This document shows positions 54,383 through 64,000 of a stretch of 64,000 nt of DNA, piece by piece. Position numbers and translations under genes: made by a program. The stretch covers positions 744,001-808,000 of the forward strand of contig NZ_JARVZZ010000001.1 of assembly GCF_029846115.1 (NCBI RefSeq), given 5' to 3'. Origin of the DNA: Serratia marcescens. GTDB lineage: Bacteria > Pseudomonadota > Gammaproteobacteria > Enterobacterales > Enterobacteriaceae. The notes below the pieces were generated by a model. It did no database searches, was not told where the DNA came from, and saw only the letters and a list, made by a program, of their open reading frames with translations. Numbering within the stretch: position 1 is the first letter of the stretch; each line of letters begins with the position of its first letter.

Positions 54383-55534
54383 GTGAAGATGAAATTACCT
54401 CCATTTATTGAGCTGTACCGGGCGTTGATCGCCACTCCGTCAATCAGCGCCACCGATGCCGGCCTCGATCAGAGCAATGAGGCGTTAATCAACTTGCTGG
54501 CCGGATGGTTTGCCGACCTGGGCTTTCGCGTCGACGTACAGCCGGTGCCGGAATCGCGCCACAAATTCAACCTGCTGGCCAGCATCGGCGAAGGCAGCGG
54601 CGGCCTGCTGCTGGCCGGCCATACCGACACGGTGCCTTACGACGAAGGCCGCTGGACGCGCGATCCCTTCACCCTGACCGAGCACGACAACAAGCTCTAC
54701 GGCCTGGGCACCGCCGACATGAAAGGCTTCTTCGCCTTTATTCTGGATGCGGTGCGCGACATCGACGCGAGCAAACTGACCAAGCCACTGTACATTCTGG
54801 CTACCGCAGATGAAGAAACGACGATGGCCGGCGCGCGTTATTTCGCCGCCTCCACCGCCATTCGTCCGGATTTCGCCATCATCGGCGAACCGACCTCGCT
54901 GCAGCCGGTGCGCGCGCACAAGGGCCACATGGCCAACGCCATTCGCATCGTCGGCCAGTCCGGCCATTCCAGCGATCCGGCGCGCGGCGTCAACGCCATC
55001 GATCTGATGCACGACTCCATCGGCCGCCTGATGGAGCTGCGTAAAACCCTGCAGGAACGCTACAACAATCCGGCGTTCGCCGTGCCTTATCCCACCATGA
55101 ACTTTGGCCATATCAGCGGCGGCGACGCGGCCAACCGCATCTGTGCCTGCTGCGAGCTGCACCTGGATATCCGTCCGCTGCCCGGCATGACGCTCGACAA
55201 CATCAACGAGCTGATGCATCAGGCATTGGAGCCGGTGAGCCAACGCTGGCCGGGCCGCCTGACCATCGAAGAGCTGCACGCGTCGGTGCCGGGTTACGAA
55301 TGCCCGACCGACCACCGCATGGTGGCGGTGATCGAGGAACTGCTGGGCACCCGCACGCAGGTGGTCAACTACTGCACCGAAGCGCCGTTCGTACAGCAGG
55401 TCTGCCCGACGTTGGTACTCGGCCCCGGCTCCATCGATCAGGCCCACCAGCCGGACGAATACCTCGACACCGCGTTTATCGAACCGACGCGCAAACTGTT
55501 GGGCCAGCTGGTCAATCACTTTTGCCGGCAATAA
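54383..55534 (+). CDS. argE: Acetylornithine deacetylase
   Basis: 383-residue M20-family metalloenzyme releasing ornithine from N-acetylornithine, so the organism uses the linear arginine pathway. Metal ligands and catalytic Glu are in [24 protein letters not shown] and [15 protein letters not shown] start at 54383 (AAAGG about 10 nt upstream) matches the E. coli N-terminus (MKNKLPPF); ATG at 54389 is the alternative. Confidence 0.95.
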   Translation: MKMKLPPFIELYRALIATPSISATDAGLDQSNEALINLLAGWFADLGFRVDVQPVPESRHKFNLLASIGEGSGGLLLAGHTDTVPYDEGRWTRDPFTLTEHDNKLYGLGTADMKGFFAFILDAVRDIDASKLTKPLYILATADEETTMAGARYFAASTAIRPDFAIIGEPTSLQPVRAHKGHMANAIRIVGQSGHSSDPARGVNAIDLMHDSIGRLMELRKTLQERYNNPAFAVPYPTMNFGHISGGDAANRICACCELHLDIRPLPGMTLDNINELMHQALEPVSQRWPGRLTIEELHASVPGYECPTDHRMVAVIEELLGTRTQVVNYCTEAPFVQQVCPTLVLGPGSIDQAHQPDEYLDTAFIEPTRKLLGQLVNHFCRQ

Positions 55535-55792
55535 ACCCGACATTTAACAGGGGAAATGCTTTATGCTTTTCCCTACCTCAAAATAAGTAGAAACCGGCGA
55601 AATAAGCCACGCTGATAACCGACGCGGCGTAATTAAATTTCAGAAAAAGCGCCGATTTTGATGTTTTTTTGCTAAAAATAGTGTCAATTGACGATTGGAC
55701 AGGAACGCGATGTGATCAGGCAGGCGGTCTGCGCCTGACGCGTGAAATTTATTTACAAGATAAAAATCATACAGAACTGGGTCAGGGGTTAT

Positions 55793-58429
55793 ATGAACGA
55801 ACAATATTCGGCAATGCGCAGTAATGTCAGTATGCTCGGCAAATTGCTCGGCGATACCATCAAAGAAGCGCTGGGCGAGCATATTCTCGATCGCGTTGAG
55901 ACCATCCGTAAGCTTTCCAAATCCTCACGCGCCGGCAACGAAGCGCATCGCCAGGAGCTGCTCTCCACCCTGCAGAACCTGTCCAACGACGAGCTGCTGC
56001 CGGTGGCGCGCGCCTTCAGCCAGTTCCTCAACCTGACCAACGTCGCCGAGCAGTACCACAGCATTTCGCCCAACGGCGAGGCCGCCAGCAACCCGGAAGC
56101 GCTGGCTCAGCTGTTCAGCCGTCTCAAAGACAAAAAGCTCAGCGACAAAGAGTTGCAGCACGCGGTGTCGCAACTCTCCATCGAGCTGGTGCTGACGGCA
56201 CACCCGACGGAGATCACCCGCCGCACCCTGATCCACAAGCTGGTGGAGGTCAACACCTGCCTCAGCCAGCTCGATCACAACGATCTGGCCGACTACGAGC
56301 GCAACAAGATCATGCGCCGCCTGCGCCAACTGGTGGCCCAGTCGTGGCACACCGATGAAATTCGCAAACATCGCCCCTCCCCGATTGACGAAGCCAAATG
56401 GGGCTTCGCGGTGGTGGAAAACAGCCTGTGGGAAGGCGTGCCGGCGTTCCTGCGCGAGTTCAACGAACAGCTGGAAAACTCCATCGATTACAGCCTGCCG
56501 GCGGAAGCGGTGCCGGTGCGTTTCACCTCCTGGATGGGCGGCGACCGCGACGGCAACCCGAACGTGACCGCCGAAATTACCCGCCATGTGCTGCTGCTCA
56601 GCCGCTGGAAAGCCTGCGACCTGTTCACCCGCGATATTCAGGTGCTGGTCTCCGAGCTGTCGATGACCGAATGCACCCCGGAGCTGCGCGCCCGCGCCGG
56701 CGGTGACGAAGTTCAGGAACCGTACCGCGAAATCATGAAGCAGCTGCGCAGCCAGCTGATGAGCTCCCAGGCCTATCTGGAAGGCCGCCTGAAAGGCGAG
56801 CGCGTACTGAAACCGCACGACCTGCTGGTGAACAACGAGCAGCTGTGGGAGCCGCTGTATGCCTGCTACCAGTCGCTGCAGGCCTGCGGCATGGGCATCA
56901 TCGCCAACGGTCAACTGCTGGATACCCTGCGCCGCGTGCGCTGCTTCGGTGTGCCGCTGGTGCGCATCGACGTGCGCCAGGAGAGCACCCGCCATACCGA
57001 AGCCATCGCCGAGCTGACCCGTTATCTGGGGCTGGGCGACTATGAAAGCTGGTCGGAAGCCGATAAACAGGCGTTCCTGATCCGCGAACTGAACTCCAAA
57101 CGCCCGCTGGTGCCGCTGAAATGGCAACCGAGCGCCGATACGCAGGAAGTGCTGGAAACCTGCCGGGTGATCGCCGAAGCGCCGCAGGGCTCGATCGCCG
57201 CCTACGTGATTTCGATGGCGCGCACGCCTTCCGACGTGCTGGCGGTGCACCTGCTGCTGAAAGAGGCCGGCTGCCCGTTCGCGCTGCCGGTCGCCCCGCT
57301 GTTCGAAACCCTCGACGATCTGAACAACGCCGACGACGTGATGACCCAGTTGCTGAACATCGACTGGTATCGCGGCTTTATTCAAGGCAAACAGATGGTA
57401 ATGATCGGCTACTCCGACTCGGCGAAAGACGCCGGCGTGATGGCCGCCTCCTGGGCGCAGTACCGTGCGCAGGACGCGTTGATCAAAACCTGCGAAAAGG
57501 CCGGCGTGGCGCTGACGCTGTTCCACGGCCGAGGCGGCTCCATCGGCCGCGGCGGCGCACCGGCGCATGCGGCGCTGCTGTCGCAGCCGCCGGGCAGCCT
57601 GAAGGGCGGCCTGCGCGTCACCGAACAGGGTGAGATGATCCGCTTCAAATTCGGCCTGCCGGAGGTCACCATCAGCAGCCTGGCGCTGTATGCCGGCGCG
57701 ATCCTCGAGGCCAACCTGCTGCCGCCGCCGGAACCGAAGAAAGAATGGCGGGCGTTGATGGACGACCTGTCCGAGACTTCCTGCCGGATGTATCGCGGCT
57801 ACGTGCGTGAAAACCCGGACTTCGTGCCTTACTTCCGCGCGGCCACGCCGGAGCTGGAGCTGGGTAAACTGCCGCTGGGCTCACGCCCGGCCAAACGCAA
57901 GCCGAACGGCGGCGTGGAGAGCCTGCGCGCCATTCCGTGGATCTTCGCCTGGACGCAGAACCGCCTGATGCTGCCGGCCTGGCTCGGCGCCGGTGCCGGA
58001 TTGCAGGAAGCGGTGAAAGCCGGTAAGCAGGCGGAACTGGAGGCGATGTGTCGCGACTGGCCGTTCTTCTCCACCCGCATCGCCATGCTGGAAATGGTGT
58101 TCGCCAAGGCCGACCTGTGGCTGGCGGAATACTACGATCAGCGCCTGGTGGATAAATCGTTGTGGCCGCTGGGCCAACAGCTGCGCGAGCAGCTGGAAAG
58201 CGACATCAAGGTGGTGCTGACCATCGCCAACGATGCCCACCTGATGGAAGACCTGCCGTGGATCGCCGAATCCATCGCGCTGCGCAACGTTTATACCGAC
58301 CCGCTGAACGTCTTGCAGGCCGAGCTGCTGCACCGTTCACGCCAGCAGGATCAGCCGGACGCCCGCGTTGAGCAAGCGCTGATGGTCACCATCGCCGGCG
58401 TCGCCGCCGGGATGCGCAACACCGGCTAG
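55793..58429 (+). CDS. ppc: Phosphoenolpyruvate carboxylase
   Basis: 878-residue homotetrameric enzyme forming oxaloacetate from PEP and bicarbonate. Catalytic His in [14 protein letters not shown] (about 138), KWQP loop, [14 protein letters not shown] and [14 protein letters not shown] (about 580-593), and the C-terminal MRNTG that forms part of the allosteric site. ATG at 55793 follows AGGGG and matches E. coli ([16 protein letters not shown]). It feeds aspartate-family synthesis, in keeping with its arg and met neighbours. The 258-bp upstream region holds no gene. Confidence 0.97.
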   Translation: MNEQYSAMRSNVSMLGKLLGDTIKEALGEHILDRVETIRKLSKSSRAGNEAHRQELLSTLQNLSNDELLPVARAFSQFLNLTNVAEQYHSISPNGEAASNPEALAQLFSRLKDKKLSDKELQHAVSQLSIELVLTAHPTEITRRTLIHKLVEVNTCLSQLDHNDLADYERNKIMRRLRQLVAQSWHTDEIRKHRPSPIDEAKWGFAVVENSLWEGVPAFLREFNEQLENSIDYSLPAEAVPVRFTSWMGGDRDGNPNVTAEITRHVLLLSRWKACDLFTRDIQVLVSELSMTECTPELRARAGGDEVQEPYREIMKQLRSQLMSSQAYLEGRLKGERVLKPHDLLVNNEQLWEPLYACYQSLQACGMGIIANGQLLDTLRRVRCFGVPLVRIDVRQESTRHTEAIAELTRYLGLGDYESWSEADKQAFLIRELNSKRPLVPLKWQPSADTQEVLETCRVIAEAPQGSIAAYVISMARTPSDVLAVHLLLKEAGCPFALPVAPLFETLDDLNNADDVMTQLLNIDWYRGFIQGKQMVMIGYSDSAKDAGVMAASWAQYRAQDALIKTCEKAGVALTLFHGRGGSIGRGGAPAHAALLSQPPGSLKGGLRVTEQGEMIRFKFGLPEVTISSLALYAGAILEANLLPPPEPKKEWRALMDDLSETSCRMYRGYVRENPDFVPYFRAATPELELGKLPLGSRPAKRKPNGGVESLRAIPWIFAWTQNRLMLPAWLGAGAGLQEAVKAGKQAELEAMCRDWPFFSTRIAMLEMVFAKADLWLAEYYDQRLVDKSLWPLGQQLREQLESDIKVVLTIANDAHLMEDLPWIAESIALRNVYTDPLNVLQAELLHRSRQQDQPDARVEQALMVTIAGVAAGMRNTG

Positions 58430-58441
58430 TGAGCCTAATCG

Positions 58442-58469
58442 CGGCCCCGTTTATCGGGGCCGTTTTTTT
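58442..58469 (+). terminator. Terminator of ppc
   Basis: CGGCCCCG-TTTAT-CGGGGCCG followed by TTTTTTT. Confidence 0.95.
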
Positions 58470-58481
58470 ATGTTTCCCCAC

Positions 58482-58517
58482 AAAAAAAGGGCGCCGCGGT
58501 AAAGCGGCGCCCTTTTT
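58482..58517. terminator. Bidirectional terminator, mainly metF
   Basis: GGGCGCCGC-GGTAAA-GCGGCGCCC (58489-58512) with AAAAAAA on the left and TTTTT on the right, located 17 bp from the metF stop. Confidence 0.93.
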
Positions 58518-58533
58518 CAACAGAACAGGCCTG

Positions 58534-59451
<918 letters not shown>

Positions 59452-59475
59452 TCACTGTTTTTATTTCATCTTGAT

Positions 59476-59499
59476 GAGCGTCTATACGTTTAGACGTCT
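59476..59499. promoter_or_regulatory. MetJ operator (Met boxes) of metF
   Basis: Three consecutive 8-bp boxes, GAGCGTCT, ATACGTTT and AGACGTCT (the last a perfect consensus), lie 46 bp upstream of the metF start. A fourth degenerate unit may follow. Confidence 0.85.
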
Positions 59500-59658
59500 A
59501 GATAGAAAATGCCGCATGTTGGCTAAAGAGTCAACAGGAAAATGAGGGGAATAAGATGATTAATCCTCACCCGCTCAACGAGGGAATTTCATGACGGCGA
59601 CAGGGATAAGTATGGCAGTAAAAGCAAAGGGGCGCGGTGAACCCGCGCCCGCAGAGGA

Positions 59659-62094
59659 TTAAAGCAGCTGCGCCAACCGGTTAAGGTCTGACTGGATCGC
59701 GCCGGCGGTCACGTCGCGGCCGGCGCCCGGCCCGCGGATCACCAGCGGATTATCGCGATACCAGCGGCTTTCGATGGCGAACACATTGTCGCACGGCAGC
59801 AGCGAGGCCAGCGGATGCTCAGGACGCACCGCCTCCACGCCGACCCGCGCCTTGCCGTTGGCGTCGAAACGCGCCACGTGACGCAGCACCAGGCCCATTT
59901 CGCTGGCGGCCTCAAAGCGCTGCTGCATCTGCTGGTTCAGCGCCTCGCCGTTCTCGAAGAACTGATCGACGGAACCCTGCTCGCAGCCCGCCGGCACCAG
60001 CGACTCGACCCGCACCTGGTTCGGTTCGATGTCGTAGCCCGCCTCGCGTGCCAGGATCACCAGCTTGCGCATCACGTCCTGACCGGAGAGATCAACCCGC
60101 GGATCCGGTTCGGTCAGCCCCTGCTGCCAGGCCTGATCCACCAGCTCGGTGAAAGGCACCGTGCCGTCATACTGCAAGAACAGCCAGGAAAGCGTGCCGG
60201 AGAAGATGCCGCTGATCGCCAAAATGCTGTCGCCGCTGTCGCGCAGATCGCGCACCGTATGGTTGACCGGCAGGCCGGCGCCAACGGTGGCGTTATACAG
60301 CCAGTGGCGGCCGGTTTTGGCGAAGGCGTCGCGAATTTGGCGATAGGTATCGCTGCATGAGGCACCCGCCAGCTTGTTGGCGCCGATCACGTGGAAACCG
60401 TAGCTGGCGAAATCCAGATACTGCCCGGCCAGCTCTTCGCTGGCGGTCACGTCGAGCACCACCAGATCGTCGAACGGGTGCGCGCGCATCCACAGGAACA
60501 GCGACTCTTCGTCGAGCGCCTGCGCCTCGTCCTCAAAGAACGCCAATGCGCGGCTGGCATCCAGTCCGTCGTAGTTCAGCAGGCTGCGGCGGCTGTCCAC
60601 CACCCCCGCCAGGATAAATTCGAAACCGCTGCGCGCGGAAATATTGGTCTGCTCGCGGGCAAACAGCTCCAGCCAGCGCGACCCGATGTTGCCCTTGCCG
60701 AACAGCACCAGACCGATGCGCTTCTCGGCGCGGAACAGGCTTTGGTGCAGCCCCTGAATCAGCAGCGCGGTCGGCCCCTGGCGCAATACCGCCACCAGGC
60801 TGATGCCATCTTCCGCCTGCCAAATAAACTCGACCGGCTGATCTTTCAGCTGCTGATAGAAACGGTGGCTGTGCAGCGGGTTCTTGCAAACCCCGGCGCC
60901 GACCATCGCCACCAGCGCCAACCCTTCGCGCAGGTGCAGTTCACCCGGCAGCGCCGAGGCCTGCAGGGTCGCCAGCGCGCTGTTGACCACCTCGGAGGTG
61001 TAGCACAGCTGCACCCGATTGCGGTCAGGATGAATGCCCACCGCCAGCGGTTTGATCTGCGCGCGCTTGAGCACCAGATCCAACTCTTTCTGCGCCAGTT
61101 TGAAGTCGTGCTGAGCGGCGACGTGCAGCTCAATCAGACACACGTCATCGTGGCTGGTGACAATCTTGGCGCCGGTGCCGGACGCCAATACGCGCTCGAT
61201 GCGCGTCGAGCCCTGCTCCGGCTGGTAGCTGCAGCGCAGCTGAAGATCGATATCGCTGCCGGAGACCGGCTGCAGGGTACGGGTATGCAGCACCGGCGCC
61301 GCCAGGCGCGCCAGCTCGCTGGCTTCGTCCAGGCGCAGCAGCGGCAACAGGCAGGCGTCTTTCACCTTGCGCGGGTCGGCGCTGTATACCCCGGCCACGT
61401 CGCTCCAGATGGTGACGCGCGCCGCGCCGGCCAACGCGCCGACCTGAGTGGCAGAGTAATCGCTGCCGTTACGTCCCAACAGCACGGTTTCCCCGGCGTC
61501 GTTACGCGAAATGAAGCCGGTCACCACCAGGCGTTTGCCCGGATGTTGAGCCAACAATTGCTGCAGCAGCGGATAAGAACGGCCTTCATCCACCTGTGGC
61601 TGCGCGGCGCGCTCGGCGCGCAGGAAATCACGCGCGTCCAGCCAGGCCGCCTGCATATCCAGGTGGTTGAGCACCGCCGCCATCAGGCGCGCCGACCAGA
61701 TCTCGCCGTGCCCGACCACTTCGGCATAGCACACCTCGTCGACCTTGCCGTCCAGCAGCACCGCCAGACGTTCCAGATCCTGAATGAACTCGGCGATCAG
61801 CGGCTCGGCGCTTTCCGCCGGCAGCAGGCCGCCGATAAGATCGCTGTGATAGCGACGCAACGTCTGCTGCACCTGGTGCGCAGACAGGCGATCGCTCTGG
61901 CTGAGCTTCAGCCAGTTGATCAACTGGTTGGTGGTACTGCCGGCGGCCGATACCACCATCATGTCGCCCGGCTGGCTGTATTCCGCCATAATCCCGGCCA
62001 CACGCAGATAACACTTCACATCCGCCAGACTGCTGCCGCCAAACTTGTGCAGTTGACGCCCGCTCACCGGCCCTGCTACAGCAATTGCATTCAT
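59659..62094 (-). CDS. metL: Bifunctional aspartokinase/homoserine dehydrogenase II
   Basis: 811 residues. Residues 1-290 form the aspartokinase (QLHKFGGSSLADVKCYLRVA, TGFISRNDAGETVLLGRNGSDYSAT). Residues 300-450 form an ACT-like linker. Residues 460-811 form the homoserine dehydrogenase (LVLFGKGNIGSRWLELF Rossmann motif, GANKLAG, NATVGAGLPV). It makes the first and third steps from aspartate to methionine. It follows metB by only 2 bp, so the metBL operon is intact. Confidence 0.96.
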   Translation of the reverse strand: MNAIAVAGPVSGRQLHKFGGSSLADVKCYLRVAGIMAEYSQPGDMMVVSAAGSTTNQLINWLKLSQSDRLSAHQVQQTLRRYHSDLIGGLLPAESAEPLIAEFIQDLERLAVLLDGKVDEVCYAEVVGHGEIWSARLMAAVLNHLDMQAAWLDARDFLRAERAAQPQVDEGRSYPLLQQLLAQHPGKRLVVTGFISRNDAGETVLLGRNGSDYSATQVGALAGAARVTIWSDVAGVYSADPRKVKDACLLPLLRLDEASELARLAAPVLHTRTLQPVSGSDIDLQLRCSYQPEQGSTRIERVLASGTGAKIVTSHDDVCLIELHVAAQHDFKLAQKELDLVLKRAQIKPLAVGIHPDRNRVQLCYTSEVVNSALATLQASALPGELHLREGLALVAMVGAGVCKNPLHSHRFYQQLKDQPVEFIWQAEDGISLVAVLRQGPTALLIQGLHQSLFRAEKRIGLVLFGKGNIGSRWLELFAREQTNISARSGFEFILAGVVDSRRSLLNYDGLDASRALAFFEDEAQALDEESLFLWMRAHPFDDLVVLDVTASEELAGQYLDFASYGFHVIGANKLAGASCSDTYRQIRDAFAKTGRHWLYNATVGAGLPVNHTVRDLRDSGDSILAISGIFSGTLSWLFLQYDGTVPFTELVDQAWQQGLTEPDPRVDLSGQDVMRKLVILAREAGYDIEPNQVRVESLVPAGCEQGSVDQFFENGEALNQQMQQRFEAASEMGLVLRHVARFDANGKARVGVEAVRPEHPLASLLPCDNVFAIESRWYRDNPLVIRGPGAGRDVTAGAIQSDLNRLAQLL

Positions 62095-62096
62095 GC

Positions 62097-63257
62097 TTAC
62101 CTCGTTGCCGCCGCCTGGAACGCGCGTTCCAGATCGGCAATCAAATCTTCACTGTCTTCAATACCCACGGAAATGCGCAGCAGGCTCTCGGAGATGCCGG
62201 CCGCTGCCCGCGCCTCCGCCGCCATGCCGGCGTGGGTCATGGTCGCTGCATGCGAGATCAGGCTTTCTACGCCGCCCAGCGATTCTGCCAGAGTAAACAG
62301 CTCAAGGGCAGAGAGAAAACGGCGCAGCACCGCTTCATCGCCGTCCAGTTCAAAACTCAGCATCGCGCCGAAGCCGCGCTGCTGCCGGCGGGCGATCTCA
62401 TGCCCCGGATTTTCCGGCAGGGAGGGATGATACAGCTTTTTCACCAGCGGTTGCTGCTGTAAATAGCCGACAATCGCTTCGGCGTTTTGCTGCGCCGCCT
62501 TGATGCGTGGCGACAGCGTGCGCATGCCGCGCAGCAGCAGATAGCTGTCGAACGCGCCGCCGGTCACGCCGATATTGTTCGCCCACCAGGCCAATTCGAC
62601 CGCCAGCTCGGGATCTTTGGCAATCACCGCGCCGGCCACCACGTCCGAATGCCCGTTCAGGTATTTGGTGCAAGAATGGACCACCAGATCGGCACCGAGT
62701 TCGATCGGCTGTTGCAGGGCCGGGCTGAGGAAGGTGTTGTCCACCACCGTCAACGCGCCCGCCGCGTGTGCGGCGGCGCAGATCGCCGCGATGTCCACCA
62801 CCCGCAGCAGCGGATTGCTGGGGCTTTCAATCAGCACCAGCTTCGGCTTTTGCGCCAGCGCCTGCTGCAGGGCGGCTTCATTACCCTGATCGACGAACAG
62901 CACGCGATAGGCGCCACGCTTGCTCAGGCTGTCGAACAACCGATAGCTGCCGCCGTAACAGTCGTGCGGCGCCACCAGCAGATCGCCCGGCTTCAACAGC
63001 ACGGTGGTCACCAGATGGATCGCCGACATCCCGCTGCCGGTCATCACCGCGCCGGCGCCGCCTTCCAGCTCCGCCAACGCGCGTTGCACCACGTCGCGCG
63101 TCGGGTTGCCGCGGCGCGAGTAATCATGGGCTCGGGGTTGGTTGAAGTCGGTAAAGTTATAGGTGCTGGACAAATGAATCGGCGGGACAACGCAGCCATA
63201 CTGTTCGTCGTCGTTCAGGCCGCTGCGTACGGCAATCGTGGCTGGTTTACGCGTCAT
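62097..63257 (-). CDS. metB: Cystathionine gamma-synthase
   Basis: 386-residue PLP enzyme joining O-succinylhomoserine and cysteine. The PLP lysine is in DLVVHSCTKYLNGHSDVVAG (about residue 198), with DYSRRGNPTRD near the start. It is first in the metBL operon and divergent from metJ with a Met-box array between, as in E. coli. Confidence 0.96.
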   Translation of the reverse strand: MTRKPATIAVRSGLNDDEQYGCVVPPIHLSSTYNFTDFNQPRAHDYSRRGNPTRDVVQRALAELEGGAGAVMTGSGMSAIHLVTTVLLKPGDLLVAPHDCYGGSYRLFDSLSKRGAYRVLFVDQGNEAALQQALAQKPKLVLIESPSNPLLRVVDIAAICAAAHAAGALTVVDNTFLSPALQQPIELGADLVVHSCTKYLNGHSDVVAGAVIAKDPELAVELAWWANNIGVTGGAFDSYLLLRGMRTLSPRIKAAQQNAEAIVGYLQQQPLVKKLYHPSLPENPGHEIARRQQRGFGAMLSFELDGDEAVLRRFLSALELFTLAESLGGVESLISHAATMTHAGMAAEARAAAGISESLLRISVGIEDSEDLIADLERAFQAAATR

Positions 63258-63315
63258 GGGCTCGCTCGGCTCTCGGTTCGGTGAATGAGGCCTAAAGAGT
63301 AATCGCAGGATTGAT

Positions 63316-63347
63316 AGACGTCAATACATCTGGACATCTAAACTTCT
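63316..63347. promoter_or_regulatory. MetJ operator array between metB and metJ
   Basis: Four tandem 8-bp Met boxes: AGACGTCA, ATACATCT, GGACATCT and AAACTTCT (consensus AGACGTCT), with a poor fifth unit to 63355. MetJ dimers with SAM bind such arrays cooperatively and would repress both divergent genes. Confidence 0.88.
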
Positions 63348-63561
63348 CTGCGTATAGATTGAGCAATGGCACAATACCCGCTAAAATTATGCCGATATGA
63401 CATGACGATAAGATGTTAAGCCACAATGTCCGGCCAAGGCGGGGCATTCAGTGACCCTGGTCGCGTAAAATTGACATTTATTTAGTGAGAACAGTGAAGA
63501 TCGGGCATAATTGGCCGGTTTTTAGAATTTTGTAATTTTTCTGACAAAGTTAAGGTGTCCC

Positions 63562-63879
63562 ATGGCTGAGTGGAACGGCGAGTATGTCAGCCCTTACGCT
63601 GAACACGGTAAAAAAAGCGAGCAAGTCAAAAAGATCACGGTATCCATTCCGCTGAAGGTCCTGAAAATCCTCACCGACGAACGGACCCGTCGCCAGGTGA
63701 ACAACCTGCGCCACGCCACCAACAGCGAACTGCTGTGCGAAGCGTTTCTGCATGCCTTTACCGGCCAGCCGCTGCCGAACGATGAAGACCTGCGCAAAGA
63801 GCGCAGCGATGAAATCCCGGAAGCCGCAAAAGTGTTGATGCGCGAACTGGGTGTCGATCCCGATACCTGGGAATATTGA
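63562..63879 (+). CDS. metJ: Methionine repressor MetJ
   Basis: 105-residue ribbon-helix-helix repressor using S-adenosylmethionine as corepressor. The DNA-binding strand [20 protein letters not shown] (about 22-41) and the helix [24 protein letters not shown] are those of E. coli MetJ. It starts [22 protein letters not shown] strong bidirectional terminator follows. Confidence 0.97.
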   Translation: MAEWNGEYVSPYAEHGKKSEQVKKITVSIPLKVLKILTDERTRRQVNNLRHATNSELLCEAFLHAFTGQPLPNDEDLRKERSDEIPEAAKVLMRELGVDPDTWEY

Positions 63880-63911
63880 GAACCGCCCGGCGAACGCCGG
63901 CGGCAGAAACG

Positions 63912-63937
63912 AAAAAAGGCGCCAAAGGCGCCTTTTT
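63912..63937. terminator. Bidirectional terminator between metJ and rpmE
   Basis: AAAAAAGGCGCC-AAA-GGCGCCTTTTT (63912-63937) serves both convergent genes. Confidence 0.93.
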
Positions 63938-63956
63938 CATCGGACGATAAGAAATC

Positions 63957-64000
63957 TTATTTCTTAGCGCCTGGTACGCTGAAACGCTTGTTGAAGCGGT
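63957..64000 (-). CDS. rpmE: 50S ribosomal protein L31 (3' end only)
   Basis: The last 14 codons are visible on the minus strand, reading FNKRFSVPGAKK and stop, which matches the C-terminus of L31 (E. coli FNKRFNIPGSK). metJ next to rpmE is the conserved enterobacterial order. The zinc-binding cysteines and start lie outside the window. Confidence 0.85.
   Translation of the reverse strand, partial: RFNKRFSVPGAKK

Noticed and set aside
60391..62430. 679-codon plus-strand frame over metL
   Set aside because: Shadow of metL and metB, with no family resemblance and composition typical of reverse-frame GC-rich DNA. The same applies to the long frames opposite ilvC, ilvA, ilvD, ilvG and ppc.
63316..63355. 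CRISPR-like short tandem repeats between metB and metJ
   Set aside because: The 8-bp period and AGACGTCT core are Met boxes for MetJ, not CRISPR repeats.

Overview
The window is a chromosomal segment of a GC-rich member of the Enterobacterales, most likely Serratia and plausibly the S. marcescens group. This is inferred from E. coli-like orthologues and operators, a subtilase autotransporter resembling Serratia serine proteases, a short-form argG inside the argCBGH cluster, and an ERIC repeat. No prophage, insertion sequence or CRISPR array was seen. Almost every gene has a recognisable family.

Layout by region. 1-4.7 kb: the 5' part of a subtilisin-like autotransporter protease, then a TetR regulator divergent from a UPF0261 gene. 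4.8-8.7 kb: a Spy-like periplasmic chaperone, then rpfR (PAS-GGDEF-EAL) facing rpfF (DSF-type fatty-acid signal synthase) tail to tail. 9-16.7 kb: yhjD, yhjE, cdh, yhjG, the c-di-GMP phosphodiesterase pdeH with a near-ideal sigma-28 promoter, and kdgK with a KdgR-type operator. 16.7-28.3 kb: branched-chain amino acid biosynthesis (ilvC/ilvY and ilvLGMEDA with leader peptide and attenuator). It is interrupted by a DUF2461 gene and a translationally coupled pair of unknown genes that may be a toxin and its membrane immunity protein. 28.4-32.8 kb: an MFS carrier, comM, maoP and hdfR. 33.0-38.8 kb: one complete rRNA operon on the minus strand (16S, tRNA-Glu, 23S, 5S, tRNA-Asp, tRNA-Trp) with P1/P2 promoters and boxA sites. 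38.8-49.0 kb: murI, btuB with a cobalamin riboswitch, trmA, yijD, fabR, sthA, oxyR, a peroxiredoxin-glutaredoxin hybrid and a dihydrolipoamide-dehydrogenase-like flavoprotein. 49.2-64.0 kb: a solitary HicB-like antitoxin, the arginine cluster argHGBC/argE with a double ARG box, ppc, metF, metL, metB, metJ with Met boxes, and the 3' end of rpmE.

Functional themes. Amino acid supply dominates (Ilv, Arg, Met, and anaplerotic Ppc), with each system carrying its classical control site. A second theme is cyclic-di-GMP: two phosphodiesterases lie within 10 kb, one paired with a fatty-acid signal synthase and one under flagellar sigma-28 control. A third is peroxide defence: oxyR and a thiol peroxidase share an intergenic OxyR site.

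The rRNA operon joins the upstream neighbours of E. coli rrnB (btuB-murI) to the downstream neighbours of E. coli rrnC (tRNA-Asp, tRNA-Trp, hdfR). It is therefore a synteny breakpoint relative to E. coli. All functional calls rest on reading the sequence and remembered family features; no database search was run.
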